64,000 bases of DNA from Streptomyces sp. NBC_00370 (GCF_036084755.1 NZ_CP107968.1:7696001-7760000); one strand, 5' to 3'. Shown: positions 8,393 to 17,622, counted from the first letter of the stretch. Notes: generated by a model from the sequence alone, not told the origin. Translations and numbers: made by a program.

Positions 8393-11110
8393 TCACCGGA
8401 CCACGACTGTTCTGATCTCCCACGGTCCGAGGGCGAGTTCGAGCGCGTCGCTGACCGGTGTCGTGCCGAGCGGCCGGCCGAGCAGATCGACGGTGGTGGC
8501 CTCGGTGAAAGCGCCGGTCACCCGGGCGGTCGAGCCGGTGTCACTCATCGCGACCAGCCGCACCTCGATGCCGGTTTCCGGGAGGCGGCGGACGCTCGAC
8601 ACGAGAACGTCCGCCCCTTCGACGCGTACACCCGTCTCGGCGGGCGGCAGTTGCCCACCCGCGGCCCCGGTCCCACGGGTGACCAGCACGTCGTTGCGGA
8701 ACTCCTCGGCGAGGGCCACCGCGTGCGCGCCCTGCCAGCCGGACGCCGAAGGCAGGACGGCGAGGCGGTTCTCGATGCGCACACCGAGATCCTGCGCGCC
8801 CGGCGCGGGGATCTCGCCGGCCGCAGGTTCGTCACGCAGCGGATGGATGTTGACACTGATGGAGCCGATCGCCCGCAGCAGTGTGACGGCCAGTTCGCTG
8901 CCCTCGCCCACGAGTTCGTACTCGGTGGAGTGGTCCAGCAGGACGGTCGCCGCGCCGGCCGAGACGAACGAACTCGCGGGGAAGGTCGGGAGCGGGTACT
9001 CGCCCCAGCCGCCCTCGGCGGTCAGTCCGCGCTCGGTGACGGCGAACTGCCCGGCGGCGGCCGACACCGCCGCCGGTTCGGGCAGCGGTACGTGGAAGCG
9101 CAGCCGGTGGTCGGCCGACTGGTTCAGGAACGACGTGGAGACCCGCACGAACGGCTCACCCGCCCGCACCTCCACCAGGGTCTCCACCGGCGTGCGGACC
9201 GTCCGGTCGCCGCGCACGTCACGCTCGGCGGAGAGCGCGGCCGGCCACTCGTAGCTCCGGGTGATCCGCAGCCTCGACCGCAGCGGGCCGTTCTCCAGGA
9301 GTTCGACGGTGACGTCCACCGGCTCAGAGACGAGCACGTCCTGGCCCGGCGGGGCGTAGTTGTAGCTGTCGCCGCGGTCGCCGCCGTCCACGAGACGGCC
9401 CACTCCGCGCAGTACGGTCCCGTCGGCCCCGGTCATGTCGAGCGTCCCGTCGGCGGCGACCGTCACCTCGACCTGTCCGTTCGACAGTGTCCGGTCCGTG
9501 CCGGTCGCCGGGGTGAGATCCGTCGCCAACTCGGCGGTCACTTCGATCGGTTCGACCCGGAAACCCGCGAGTCCCGAGGCGGGTACGCGCACCGGCACCA
9601 GCGCGGTCGCGCGCGCTTCCTCCAGCGTCAGCACCCGCCACTCGCCGGGGTGGGCGGCAGCGGCGGCGGCCACGTCCCGGCGCAGGATCAGCAGGTCGAA
9701 GGGCCCGTCGGCCGGCACCTCGGCGAGGTGGAAGACCAGCGATCCCGGGGTGAGTTCGTAGCGGTCGATCAGCCGGCCGAAGAGCTCGCGGCGGTGGATG
9801 CGGCGCAGCACACGTTCGAGCTGCGACGCGTCCATGCGCTCGTCGCTGAGCACGGTCGGTGCCGTCGAGATCAACTGCACCGGACGCGCCGAGCCGTCGG
9901 CGCCCGTCGCGATGAGTTCGGTCCCCTCGGGCGGAGCCACGACATCGACCTCGGCCAGCGAAGTTCGCGGGAACGGCAGCGGGTTGGCGACCAGATAACC
10001 GTCGCTCGGCACGCGGGCCGCCGGCTCGGCCAGGGCCGCGTCCCGGACCGCCCGCGCGGTGTGGGTGGCTTCCGCGAGTCGCGCCTCGACCTGGTCGGAG
10101 GTCTCGTCGGCGCCGGAGCCGACGACCGAGTCATGCGCCGTCGACTCGATGATCTTGTGCCAGGCGAGCGCGAGGAACGGCGAGTCGTCGCGCCGGGACC
10201 ACAGCGCGTTGATCCGCTCGGCGTGGTCGACGGTGCGTTCGGCGACGGCCATCCGCTGCTTGAGTGCGAGCCGTACGGAGAGCACACCGGGAAGGATGTT
10301 GCCGCGCACATGGCTGCGCAGCTCTCCGGTGACGACGGCGGAGACATCGTCACGCACATGCTCGCGGATGTATTCGGCGAGGGTCGCGATGGTGATGGGA
10401 CGCTGCTCGCCGGCCGCGTCGCGCAGCCAGGACGCGAGGCGCGGGTCGGGTGCGTTGTGGTCGGTGCCGGCCATCGCGAGCAGCGGGTCGTCGCCCCACC
10501 GCTCGGCCGTCATCTGCGCGTACTCGTCCAGCGCCCGGCCGATCTGGTCGGGCACGAGCAGCACGTCGAGGCCGTTGTCGTACCCGTCGAAAAGGAACTC
10601 CGTGCGCACCTCGGAACCGTCGGGCGCGCGCCAGCGGAAGGCATGGCCCTCGACGGAGCCCGGCACACCGCGCCACAGCGCGGCGTGCTCGATCCCGGCG
10701 CGTGCCAGGATCTGCGGCATCTGCGCGACATGGCCGAACATGTCCGGCAGGTAGCCGATGGGCATCGACCCGCCGAGCTTCGCCGCGGCCGCCCAGCCCA
10801 TCTGCAGGTTGCGCACGATGGTCTCGCCCGAGCAGAGGAACTCGTCGAGCAGGATCAGCCAGGGTCCGACGGCGAGTTGGCCGCCGGTGACCAGGGCCTT
10901 GACCCGGTCGCGGTTCTCCGGCCGCATCTCCAGATAGTCCTCGACAGCGGCCATCTGTCCGTCGACCGTGAACCGGAAGTCCGGGTTGGCCTCGGCCGTC
11001 TCCAGCACGGTGTCGAGGGCGGCGACGAGCCGGTGCCGGAACACCTGGAACGGCTCGTACCACTCCCGGTCCCAATGGAAATGGGGCACGAAAACGGCGG
11101 AGTTCTGCAT
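8393..11110 (-). CDS. Alpha-mannosidase, glycoside hydrolase family 38
   Basis: A 905-residue GH38 enzyme, a zinc-dependent retaining alpha-mannosidase. The N-terminal catalytic domain starts with PHFHWDREWYEPF, where His12 and Asp14 match the family's zinc ligands. Asp123 in YLPDMFGHVAQMPQ is the expected nucleophile and also a zinc ligand. A helical bundle and large beta domains follow. I chose ATG at 11110, 13 bases after the permease stop, because the homologous region starts there; the frame stays open upstream but overlaps the permease. No signal peptide is present, so the substrate is probably an imported oligosaccharide. Co-transcription with a transporter and a GH2 galactosidase suggests a host or fungal glycan. 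Confidence 0.93.
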   Translation of the reverse strand: MQNSAVFVPHFHWDREWYEPFQVFRHRLVAALDTVLETAEANPDFRFTVDGQMAAVEDYLEMRPENRDRVKALVTGGQLAVGPWLILLDEFLCSGETIVRNLQMGWAAAAKLGGSMPIGYLPDMFGHVAQMPQILARAGIEHAALWRGVPGSVEGHAFRWRAPDGSEVRTEFLFDGYDNGLDVLLVPDQIGRALDEYAQMTAERWGDDPLLAMAGTDHNAPDPRLASWLRDAAGEQRPITIATLAEYIREHVRDDVSAVVTGELRSHVRGNILPGVLSVRLALKQRMAVAERTVDHAERINALWSRRDDSPFLALAWHKIIESTAHDSVVGSGADETSDQVEARLAEATHTARAVRDAALAEPAARVPSDGYLVANPLPFPRTSLAEVDVVAPPEGTELIATGADGSARPVQLISTAPTVLSDERMDASQLERVLRRIHRRELFGRLIDRYELTPGSLVFHLAEVPADGPFDLLILRRDVAAAAAAHPGEWRVLTLEEARATALVPVRVPASGLAGFRVEPIEVTAELATDLTPATGTDRTLSNGQVEVTVAADGTLDMTGADGTVLRGVGRLVDGGDRGDSYNYAPPGQDVLVSEPVDVTVELLENGPLRSRLRITRSYEWPAALSAERDVRGDRTVRTPVETLVEVRAGEPFVRVSTSFLNQSADHRLRFHVPLPEPAAVSAAAGQFAVTERGLTAEGGWGEYPLPTFPASSFVSAGAATVLLDHSTEYELVGEGSELAVTLLRAIGSISVNIHPLRDEPAAGEIPAPGAQDLGVRIENRLAVLPSASGWQGAHAVALAEEFRNDVLVTRGTGAAGGQLPPAETGVRVEGADVLVSSVRRLPETGIEVRLVAMSDTGSTARVTGAFTEATTVDLLGRPLGTTPVSDALELALGPWEIRTVVVR

Positions 11111-11123
11111 GAGGAAGGGGACC

Positions 11124-11981
11124 TTACTTGAGGGAGCCGGAAGCGAGTCCGGTACGCCAGAAGCGCTGGAGGAGGATGAACACAATGATCACCGGCACGA
11201 TCGAGACCAGGGAGCCGGTGATCACGGACTCCTGGAGCAGCGGCGCGCGGGCGGTCTGGCCGTTCCACTCGTACAGGCCGAGTGTGATCGGGAACAGCGA
11301 CTCCTTCTGCAGCATCACCATCGGCAGGAAGAAGTTGTTCCAGATGGCGACGAACTGGAACAGGAAGATGGTCACCAGCGACGGCGTCATCAGCTTGAAC
11401 GCCACCGAGAAGAACGTACGGAACTCGCCCGCACCGTCCAGCCGCGCCGACTCCAGGATCTCCTGCGGGACGGCGGCAGCGGCGAAGATGCGCGCCAGAT
11501 ACACCCCGAACGGGCTGACGATGCTGGGCAGGAACACCGCGAAGTAGGTGTTGACGACGCCGGTCGCCGAGAACAGCAGGAACAGCGGCAGCGCGAGCGC
11601 CGTGGTGGGGACGAGCACGCCGCCGAGGATCACCGAGAACAGGAACTCCCGCCCGCGGAAGTGGAACTTGGCGAGCGCGTAGCCGCAGAGCGCGGAGATC
11701 AGGGTGCCGACGGCCGCGCCGAGTCCCGCGTAGATCACGGTGTTGAGCGCCCACCGGCCGAAGATGCCGTCGCTGCGGGTGAACAGGGTGCTCAGATTGT
11801 CGAACAGGTTGAAGTGCGAGAACGCGAGACCGTTGGTGGAGGCGAGGTCGCCCTGCGGTTTCGTCGCGGCGACGATCAGGAAGTAGACCGGCAGCAGGAA
11901 GTAGATCGCCAGCAGGAACATCAGAGCCATGACAGCGGTGCGGCTGACGCGGCTTTCGCGGTTCAGGGTCTGGTTGTTCAC
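11124..11981 (-). CDS. Carbohydrate ABC transporter permease (MalG/CUT1 type)
   Basis: A 285-residue inner-membrane permease with six predicted helices. The first helix is MALMFLLAIYFLLPVYFLI, and the ATPase-contact EAA loop reads ESARLDGAGEFRTFFSV. The start is GTG at 11981, whose GTGA overlaps the stop of the preceding permease by 4 bases, a translational-coupling arrangement. It pairs with that permease and the upstream lipoprotein to form a sugar importer. No ATPase gene is in the operon. CUT1 importers in Streptomyces commonly borrow the shared MsiK ATPase, and that is the likely situation here. Confidence 0.93.
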   Translation of the reverse strand: MNNQTLNRESRVSRTAVMALMFLLAIYFLLPVYFLIVAATKPQGDLASTNGLAFSHFNLFDNLSTLFTRSDGIFGRWALNTVIYAGLGAAVGTLISALCGYALAKFHFRGREFLFSVILGGVLVPTTALALPLFLLFSATGVVNTYFAVFLPSIVSPFGVYLARIFAAAAVPQEILESARLDGAGEFRTFFSVAFKLMTPSLVTIFLFQFVAIWNNFFLPMVMLQKESLFPITLGLYEWNGQTARAPLLQESVITGSLVSIVPVIIVFILLQRFWRTGLASGSLK

Positions 11982-12925
11982 AGTCCGGCCTTCTTCGAGG
12001 TCAGTCGCATGAAGCCGAAACTCAGGACGAAGGTGATGACGGCGATGACCACGGAGATCGCCGCCGCCTGCTGGTAGTTGTTTCCGGAGGCCACGGCGTA
12101 GGCGAGCATGTTCGGTGTGAATGTGCTGGAGATGTTCGAGGAGATCTGCCGCAGCACGGCCGGCTCCGCGTAGAGCTGCAAGGTGCCGATGATGGAGAAC
12201 ACCGTGGTGAGGACGATGGACGGGGCGATGATCGGGACCTTGATCTGCCACGCGATCGTCCAGTTGCTCGCACCGTCGAGCTTCGCCGCCTCGTACAGCT
12301 CCTGCGGGATCGCCTGGAGCGCCGAGAACATGATCAGCATGTTGTAGCCGGTCCACAGCCAGGTGGACACGTTCGCCGCCGACCACAGCACCGCGCCGGG
12401 GCCCAGGAAGTCGGGTTGCAGCCCGATGTGCTTCAACAGGTCGACGAGCGGGCTGAGTTGCGGCGAGTAGAGATACGACCACATGATCGCGGCGATCACA
12501 CCGGGCACGGCGTACGGCATGAACGCCGTGATGCGGAAGAACGCCTTGAGCTTCAGCAGGGGAGTGTCGAGCAGCAGCGCCATGACCAGCGCGACGAACA
12601 GCATGACCGGCACCTGCACGATGCCGAACAGTCCGATGCGTCCGATGCTGGACCAGAACTCGGTGTTCTCGAAGACCTTCCCGTACTGCTCGAAGCCGCC
12701 GAAGGTCGTGTACGACGTGCCGTACTGGCCGCCGGTGCGGCGCACCACACGCAGGCTCTGCCAGATCGCGTAGCCGACCGGCACCAGGTAGAACAGCACG
12801 AACGGGAGGAAGAACGGGGTCACGAACGCGGCGATGGTGCCCGCCCGCGGGCCGCCGCCGTTAAGGCGGCGGCGGCCCCGGGGTGCGGCCGGCACGCCGG
12901 TCGCCGGGGTTGCGGTCTCAGTCAT
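11978..12925 (-). CDS. Carbohydrate ABC transporter permease (MalF/CUT1 type)
   Basis: A 315-residue membrane permease and partner of the MalG-type protein encoded next. The N-terminal 25 residues are basic and glycine-rich. The first helix follows (AAFVTPFFLPFVLFYLVPVG), and the EAA loop is EAAKLDGASNWTIAWQIKVP. ATG at 12925 lies 7 bases after the stop of the binding-protein gene, so the genes are co-transcribed. The codons for RRRLNGGG form a GC-rich hairpin near the 5' end. It may affect expression but may equally be a by-product of codon use. Confidence 0.93.
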   Translation of the reverse strand: MTETATPATGVPAAPRGRRRLNGGGPRAGTIAAFVTPFFLPFVLFYLVPVGYAIWQSLRVVRRTGGQYGTSYTTFGGFEQYGKVFENTEFWSSIGRIGLFGIVQVPVMLFVALVMALLLDTPLLKLKAFFRITAFMPYAVPGVIAAIMWSYLYSPQLSPLVDLLKHIGLQPDFLGPGAVLWSAANVSTWLWTGYNMLIMFSALQAIPQELYEAAKLDGASNWTIAWQIKVPIIAPSIVLTTVFSIIGTLQLYAEPAVLRQISSNISSTFTPNMLAYAVASGNNYQQAAAISVVIAVITFVLSFGFMRLTSKKAGL

Positions 12926-12932
12926 GCGGCAG

Positions 12933-14267
12933 TCACTTGCCCGCGGTAACCGGGATCGCCTGATCCTTCATCGACTTCAGCGCGGCGGCCTGGGCGGCCG
13001 CGAGGGCGTCACTGAGCGTGCCGTCGCCGGCCGCCGCCTTCGCCATCGCGTCCTGGAGGGCCAGGTTGACCGTCTTCTGCGTGGGGCTCCAGGCGAAGCT
13101 GGTGTCGATGTTCTTCGACGAGTCGGCGAAGACGTCGAAGATCTTCTCGTTGTTGTAGTACGGGACGCCCTGCGAGAGCGCGGGAAGCTTCGTACCCGCC
13201 GTGGCCGCCGGGTAGAGGCCGCCCACCTTGTTCTCCAGCGCCAGCGCCTCCGGGTCGGTGTTCAGCCAGGAGTTGAACTTGACCGACTCGTACAGGTGCT
13301 TGCTGCCCTTCATGAACCCGACGGTCGAGCCGCCCCAGTCGCCGGACGCGGGGTTCGAGCCCCAGGTCGGCATCGGGACGATCGACCACTTGCCCGCCTG
13401 CTTGGGCAGGTTGTCGCGGAACATGCTGTAGCCCCAGGCGGCGCCGACGTAGCTGGCGATCTGGTCCTTCTGGTACGCGGCGTACATCTGCGTCGAGCCG
13501 TTGGCCAGGTCGGTGCGGACGACCTTGTCGTCGATCAGCTTCTGCCAGTACTCGCTGACCTGCTTGCTCTGGGCGGACTCGACGGTGACGTGCCACTTGT
13601 CACCGGAGTAGTTGTACATGTGGGCGTTGTTCTGCCACAGCAGCCCGTTGAACCACTCGGCGTTGTTCGGGTCGAAGAACGTCATGCTGAGGGCGGGGTC
13701 CGCCTTGTGCAGCTTCTCGGCGGCGGCCGCGTACTCGTCCCACGTCTTGGGGATCGCGATGTTGTGCTGCTTGAAGATGTCACTGCGCACGTAGAGGGCC
13801 ATCGGCCCGGTGTCCTGCGGGAAGGCGAACACACCGGTGTTGTCGAAGCTGGCCTGCGACCAGGTCCACGGCACGAACTTCGACTTCGCGTCCTTGGCCG
13901 CCGAGCAGGCGGAGGCGTCGACGAACGCGCTCTGGGTGCGCAGCGCCGGCAGTTCGTCGTAGCCGACCTGGGCGAGGTCCGGGGCCTTGCCCGCCTTGAG
14001 GGCGTTGCCGATGGTGCCGTACTGGTCGTTGGAGATGTTCTTCGACTGGACCTGGATGTCCGGGTTCTTCTTGTTCCACAGGGCGACGACCTGGTCCATA
14101 CCGGGAACGGTGTTCCAGTACTGGAGTGTGACTTTGCCCTTGGCGGGCGCACAGGAGGCCGCGGACGCCTTGTCCGACGGAGCCGGCGAAGAGCACCCGG
14201 CGAGGAGAGCGATACCGGCTGCCGCCGCGACGGCGACGAGGCGGATGCGCGTGACTGTGCTGCTCAT
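12933..14267 (-). CDS. Sugar ABC transporter substrate-binding lipoprotein
   Basis: A 444-residue extracellular binding protein anchored by a lipid. The signal peptide ends in the lipobox LLAGC (Cys about residue 25). The mature part has the family 1 solute-binding fold, with the typical GKVTLQYWNTVPG opening strand and a tryptophan- and aromatic-rich second lobe (MFFDPNNAEWFNGLLWQNN). It is the first structural gene of the sugar operon, preceded by a strong promoter-like sequence and the large palindromic operator. The ligand is inferred to be an alpha-mannoside or galactose-containing oligosaccharide from the downstream GH38 and GH2 enzymes. Confidence 0.93.
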   Translation of the reverse strand: MSSTVTRIRLVAVAAAAGIALLAGCSSPAPSDKASAASCAPAKGKVTLQYWNTVPGMDQVVALWNKKNPDIQVQSKNISNDQYGTIGNALKAGKAPDLAQVGYDELPALRTQSAFVDASACSAAKDAKSKFVPWTWSQASFDNTGVFAFPQDTGPMALYVRSDIFKQHNIAIPKTWDEYAAAAEKLHKADPALSMTFFDPNNAEWFNGLLWQNNAHMYNYSGDKWHVTVESAQSKQVSEYWQKLIDDKVVRTDLANGSTQMYAAYQKDQIASYVGAAWGYSMFRDNLPKQAGKWSIVPMPTWGSNPASGDWGGSTVGFMKGSKHLYESVKFNSWLNTDPEALALENKVGGLYPAATAGTKLPALSQGVPYYNNEKIFDVFADSSKNIDTSFAWSPTQKTVNLALQDAMAKAAAGDGTLSDALAAAQAAALKSMKDQAIPVTAGK

Positions 14268-14374
14268 ATTTTCCGTTCCAGAGAACGACTAGCGGAGGCG
14301 CTAGACGGGTCGACGTTGACTCCTCAAGGCGGGATGCCTTCTGGGCAGGTACTTCAGGCAGGTACTCCTGGCCC

Positions 14375-14410
14375 GTGAGCGTTCCCGTGAACGTTCACGT
14401 GAACGCTCAC
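14375..14410. promoter_or_regulatory. 36-base near-palindromic LacI-type operator
   Basis: The 36 bases read the same on both strands at 34 positions, with a perfect 12-base centre GTGAACGTTCAC and outer arms GTGAGCGTTC and GAACGCTCAC. It can be read as overlapping LacI-family half-sites of the GTGAACG type. It lies downstream of the predicted transcription start of the sugar operon, where a bound regulator would block elongation. The adjacent LacI gene is the obvious candidate binder. Confidence 0.75.
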
Positions 14411-14429
14411 GTGGTGGAAAGTGTTCGAA

Positions 14430-14459
14430 ATTTTGCGCTCCCGTACGGTCGAGTGTCAA
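14430..14459 (-). promoter_or_regulatory. Promoter of the sugar operon
   Basis: On the minus strand TTGACA (14454-14459) and CAAAAT (14430-14435) are separated by 18 bases, a near-consensus housekeeping promoter. The expected start is near 14423, about 155 bases before the binding-protein ATG. The promoter lies after the lacI stop codon, so the transport and hydrolase genes can be expressed independently of lacI read-through. Confidence 0.65.
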
Positions 14460-14489
14460 GACTTTCGAGTCACCCACGAGTCCGGCAGG

Positions 14490-15494
14490 TTAAGCGGACC
14501 CGGCGAGTCTCAGCTCGGCCCGGACCACGAGACCGGCGTTCCCGAGCGGATCCACCCCGGTCAGCAGCCGTGCCACCTGCTCGATGGCGAGCCCGCCGAG
14601 CTTGCGTGTGTCGAGGGCGACGCTGGAGAGCGGCGGCTCCACGAGCGCGCCGAGCTGTAGACCGTCGAAACCGATCACGGCCAGCTCCCGCGGCACGCTC
14701 CTGCCGAGCCTGCGCGCCTCGCGCAGTGCGCCGATCGCGATGATGTCGTTGAAGGTGAACACCGCGGTGACGTCCGGATACGTGGCGAGCAGGGTCCCCA
14801 GCGCCGCACCGCCGCCGTCCGCCGACTGGTCGGCGCCCACCACCATGTCCGCGTCGATCTCGTACGCCTTCACCGCCGTGGTGAACCACTCACGGCGGAT
14901 GCTCGGCTCGGCGCGGCCGTGGTGGTCGAGCATGCCGATCCGGGTGTGGCCCTCGGCGACCAGATGCGCCACAGCGGCGTGGACGCCCTCCGCGCCGTCG
15001 ATCCAGATCGAGCTGAACCGTGCGGTGTGGTGCTCACGGCCGATGAGCACCACCGGCATGCCGCGGGTGAATATCTCCAGTTCGTCCTCGGGACAGCTGA
15101 AGTACCCGACGACCGCGTCCACCTGCGAGCTGATGACCTGCAACGTCCCCAGCTCCTCCTCGGCCCGGTCGGCGGTGTCGTACACGACGACATGCCAGCC
15201 GCGGGCCCTGGCCGCCTCCAGCGCGGCGGCGGCGACCTCGGTGAAGAACGGGTTGAGGAGATCGGGAATGACCAGCCCGATGGTGGTGGTGTCCTGCCGG
15301 ACGAGCCCGCGGGCGAACCGGCTGGGCCGGTACCCGAGGGCACGGGCCGCGTCCAGCACCCGCTGCTTGGTCGAGCCGTCGATCTCACCCTTGTCGTTCA
15401 GCGCCCGCGACACGGTCTGCCGGGACACCCCGGCGGATCTGGCGACATCGTTGATCGTGACTTTGCGGGGTTCGGTCCCCGACGCCGACACCAT
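14490..15494 (-). CDS. LacI family transcriptional regulator
   Basis: A 334-residue repressor. The N-terminal helix-turn-helix and hinge read VTINDVARSAGVSRQTVSRA and later ARALGYRPSRFARGL. The periplasmic-binding-protein-like effector domain starts at TTTIGLVIPDLLNPFFTEV. The frame is open far upstream, but ATG at 15494 has AGGAGGT six bases before it, and the DNA-binding domain begins about 12 residues later, so that start is chosen. It sits immediately upstream of the sugar operon in the same orientation and probably binds the 36-base palindrome, releasing it when a sugar enters. Confidence 0.93.
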   Translation of the reverse strand: MVSASGTEPRKVTINDVARSAGVSRQTVSRALNDKGEIDGSTKQRVLDAARALGYRPSRFARGLVRQDTTTIGLVIPDLLNPFFTEVAAAALEAARARGWHVVVYDTADRAEEELGTLQVISSQVDAVVGYFSCPEDELEIFTRGMPVVLIGREHHTARFSSIWIDGAEGVHAAVAHLVAEGHTRIGMLDHHGRAEPSIRREWFTTAVKAYEIDADMVVGADQSADGGGAALGTLLATYPDVTAVFTFNDIIAIGALREARRLGRSVPRELAVIGFDGLQLGALVEPPLSSVALDTRKLGGLAIEQVARLLTGVDPLGNAGLVVRAELRLAGSA

Positions 15495-15658
15495 CGCCCA
15501 CCTCCTGCTTATCGCGGACGCCGATGCGTACGCAGAGCCTGAGTATGCCTGTGCGGGCGGGGAGCGTGCTGAGGGGCACGGGCAGGAAGAGGCGTCCGGC
15601 GGGACGGGCGGCGGGACGGGCGGCGGGACGGGCGGTGCGGCGCGGCGCGGCGGGGGAC

Positions 15659-16294
15659 TCAGCCGGTGACGATTCCGGTGACGAGGTTGATGGTGGTGGC
15701 GAGGATGCTCGTACCGAAGACGTACGAGAGCAGACAGTGCCGCAGCGCGACGGCCCGGATCGTCGAGTCGGACACACCGGTGTCGGACACCTGGTACGTC
15801 ATGCCCAGGTTGTAGCTGAAATAGAGGAAGTCCCGGTACGCGGGCGGCTCGTCGGAGTTGAAGTCGATGCCGCCGTCCGACGGGCAGTAGTACAGATACG
15901 CGTAACGGGTGGCGTACATCAGGTGCAGCGCCGCCCACGCCGTGAACACACCGGCGAGCGCGAGCGCCGCGGCGACGTTGCCCTGCCCTGACTTCCCCGC
16001 GAGGAGCAGGACGACGATGCCGACCAGACCGCACAGTGCCGTGGCGACGACGACGAGTTCCTCGATCGCGGGCTGGAAGTCCTCGCGCTGGGCGTTGCGA
16101 TGGGTACTGCCGGCGTCCATCGGCCACAGCACGAACCAGCCGGTCACGACGAAGACGGTCTCGGTCACGGCGATGCCGGTGAGGACACCGACCGGATTCT
16201 CGGCCGGAATGCCGACGAGCACGCCGACCACGACGCCGAACAGGATGGCGCCGATCAGCCGGGGGAGTGCGTGCAGGGGCAACCAGGACGTCAT
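15659..16294 (-). CDS. DUF1345 integral membrane protein
   Basis: A 211-residue membrane protein with about five hydrophobic segments. The first is LIGAILFGVVVGVLVGI, and the C-terminal signature is YRDFLYFSYNLGMTYQVSDT followed by a last helix near SYVFGTSILATTINLV. This signature is characteristic of the DUF1345 family, whose function is not established. No Shine-Dalgarno is evident before the ATG. It is monocistronic and divergent from the DUF3626 gene. Confidence 0.85.
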   Translation of the reverse strand: MTSWLPLHALPRLIGAILFGVVVGVLVGIPAENPVGVLTGIAVTETVFVVTGWFVLWPMDAGSTHRNAQREDFQPAIEELVVVATALCGLVGIVVLLLAGKSGQGNVAAALALAGVFTAWAALHLMYATRYAYLYYCPSDGGIDFNSDEPPAYRDFLYFSYNLGMTYQVSDTGVSDSTIRAVALRHCLLSYVFGTSILATTINLVTGIVTG

Positions 16295-16335
16295 GCCGCG
16301 TAACGGTACAAGATCGCTGCCGCGTGGAGCCGGTA

Positions 16336-17289
16336 ATGGGCGTGCGCCGACGTCAGGGCGTGCGCGAAACTGCGCCGATGAGTTCCCGACCCTCCTCGAC
16401 CTCGACCTCGACGCCGTACGAGCGGGCCCTCCGGCACGTCACGGAGCGCTCCTCGGGCGGCCCGCTGGATCCGGCGCTGCGCGTGACGCTCAACTTCCAT
16501 CCGGACCGAGCGGTGCGAGGCAAACCGATCCTCGACGCCCTGGCCGAGGACGGCGTGTACCGCTCGCAGTTCGTGACGGGCACGAGCAACGGCGGCCTGA
16601 CCGCCCACCCCGGCGGCGACCGGTGGCGCTGGGAGAGCCGGATCTTCGGCGGGGCGTACGACGCCGCGCCGGCGGAAGAGCGCCCGGTCTACGGAGCGCT
16701 GAACTTCCGGCACAAGCCGGTGGGCGCGGCACCACGCTTCGGCTCGGCCCACTTCCGGCTGAGGTGCGAGACGCTGCCGAGGACGACGTTCTGCTACCCG
16801 GACAGCTTCCTGGAACCGTCGGACTTCGCAGTGGCGTCCCGCATGCCCCTGGTCGAACTGGCCGAGGCGGACAGGCGGGACGCACTGGACGACTACATCG
16901 AGGCGCAGGTCCACGGCCCATTGGTGCTGAAGGACGATGTGGAGGCACTGGTCCTGGACCCCTGCTACCGGGGTACGGAGGTGGAAGATTCGGCCCGCCG
17001 CCTGCCGTGCCCGCTCGAATGGCACCCGGGCTTCACCCTCACCACGGAGGAACTACGACGCCATCCGGACTACCGGGGTGCGGAGTTCGTGGCCTTGGGC
17101 GAATCGATAGCGCAGGCGGGCCGCCTGACCCCACGCTCGATAGGAACAGCCGCGCACACCGGCGACCACGACGAACAGTCCCTCAAGCGGGTCTGGCACT
17201 ACGTGGCCCGCTTCGGCGCGCCGACGCCGGTGCGCGGGACGCGGACGAAGACGGAGACGGAGACGGGAGCATTCGATGGCCTCCGCTGA
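16336..17289 (+). CDS. DUF3626 family protein
   Basis: A soluble protein of 317 residues. Recognisable family features are ALRVTLNFHPDR, DGVYRSQFVTGTSNGG, the glycine- and aromatic-rich RWRWESRIFGGAYD and VYGALNFRH. These resemble the DUF3626 family, which has no assigned reaction. ATG at 16336 has GGAG six bases upstream; a second in-frame ATG at 16378 is an alternative. The low-complexity serine/threonine stretch after the start and the Thr-Glu-rich tail are probably disordered. No operon partner is apparent. Confidence 0.7.
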   Translation: MGVRRRQGVRETAPMSSRPSSTSTSTPYERALRHVTERSSGGPLDPALRVTLNFHPDRAVRGKPILDALAEDGVYRSQFVTGTSNGGLTAHPGGDRWRWESRIFGGAYDAAPAEERPVYGALNFRHKPVGAAPRFGSAHFRLRCETLPRTTFCYPDSFLEPSDFAVASRMPLVELAEADRRDALDDYIEAQVHGPLVLKDDVEALVLDPCYRGTEVEDSARRLPCPLEWHPGFTLTTEELRRHPDYRGAEFVALGESIAQAGRLTPRSIGTAAHTGDHDEQSLKRVWHYVARFGAPTPVRGTRTKTETETGAFDGLR

Positions 17290-17314
17290 GGGACGGGTGG
17301 CACGGGCGGGTGGT

Positions 17315-17588
17315 GCGGGGTCTCTCGGGTGCCAGTGTGCCCGTATACCCAGTGGGTGTGCCGGTGGTCCGGGCGGAACGCCCGCACTGGCTCGACCAGT
17401 TGGGCGATCACCTCGTCCAGGGGCGCGGCGCCGCACCCAGGGCCGGCCGGCTGGTTTGCCGGCGCCCAGGATGCTTAAGGCGTCGGCCGGGTGGACGCGT
17501 GGTGGGCCAAGGCGCCGCCCGTCAGGAGGGATTCGTCGTCCGGGTGGGCGAACACGCCCAGCAGGGACGGGAGTGTGGGGGTCCTCAC
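17315..17588 (-). pseudogene. Decayed PIG-L/LmbE-type deacetylase remnant
   Basis: This interval has no intact gene but holds two fragments of a PIG-L/LmbE deacetylase. From GTG at 17588, with GAGGAG upstream, the minus strand encodes LLGVFAHPDDESLLTGGALA, the family's zinc-binding N-terminus, then stops at TAA 17475-17477. A further 50-70 bases on, another stretch reads LDEVIAQLVEPVRAFRPD and then HTHWVYGHTGT. This resembles the later segment of the family (RPxVVVTHDxYGxxGHPDH) with key residues altered. About 50 family residues between the two are missing and the C-terminus is gone, so the gene is inactive. It lies 34 bases downstream of the NmrA gene. Confidence 0.75.
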
Positions 17589-17622
17589 GGGCGGGCTCCT
17601 CGCCGTCGGTGGATCGCCGTGC

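Noticed and set aside
8216..11131. 971-codon plus-strand frame opposite the sugar operon
   Set aside because: Its composition is that of a reverse-strand shadow of GH38, whose catalytic motifs are intact on the minus strand.
12850..12880. GC-rich hairpin at the 5' end of the first permease gene as an attenuator
   Set aside because: It is fully explained by codons for a run of Arg and Gly residues, has no T-run, and such hairpins are common by chance in this composition.
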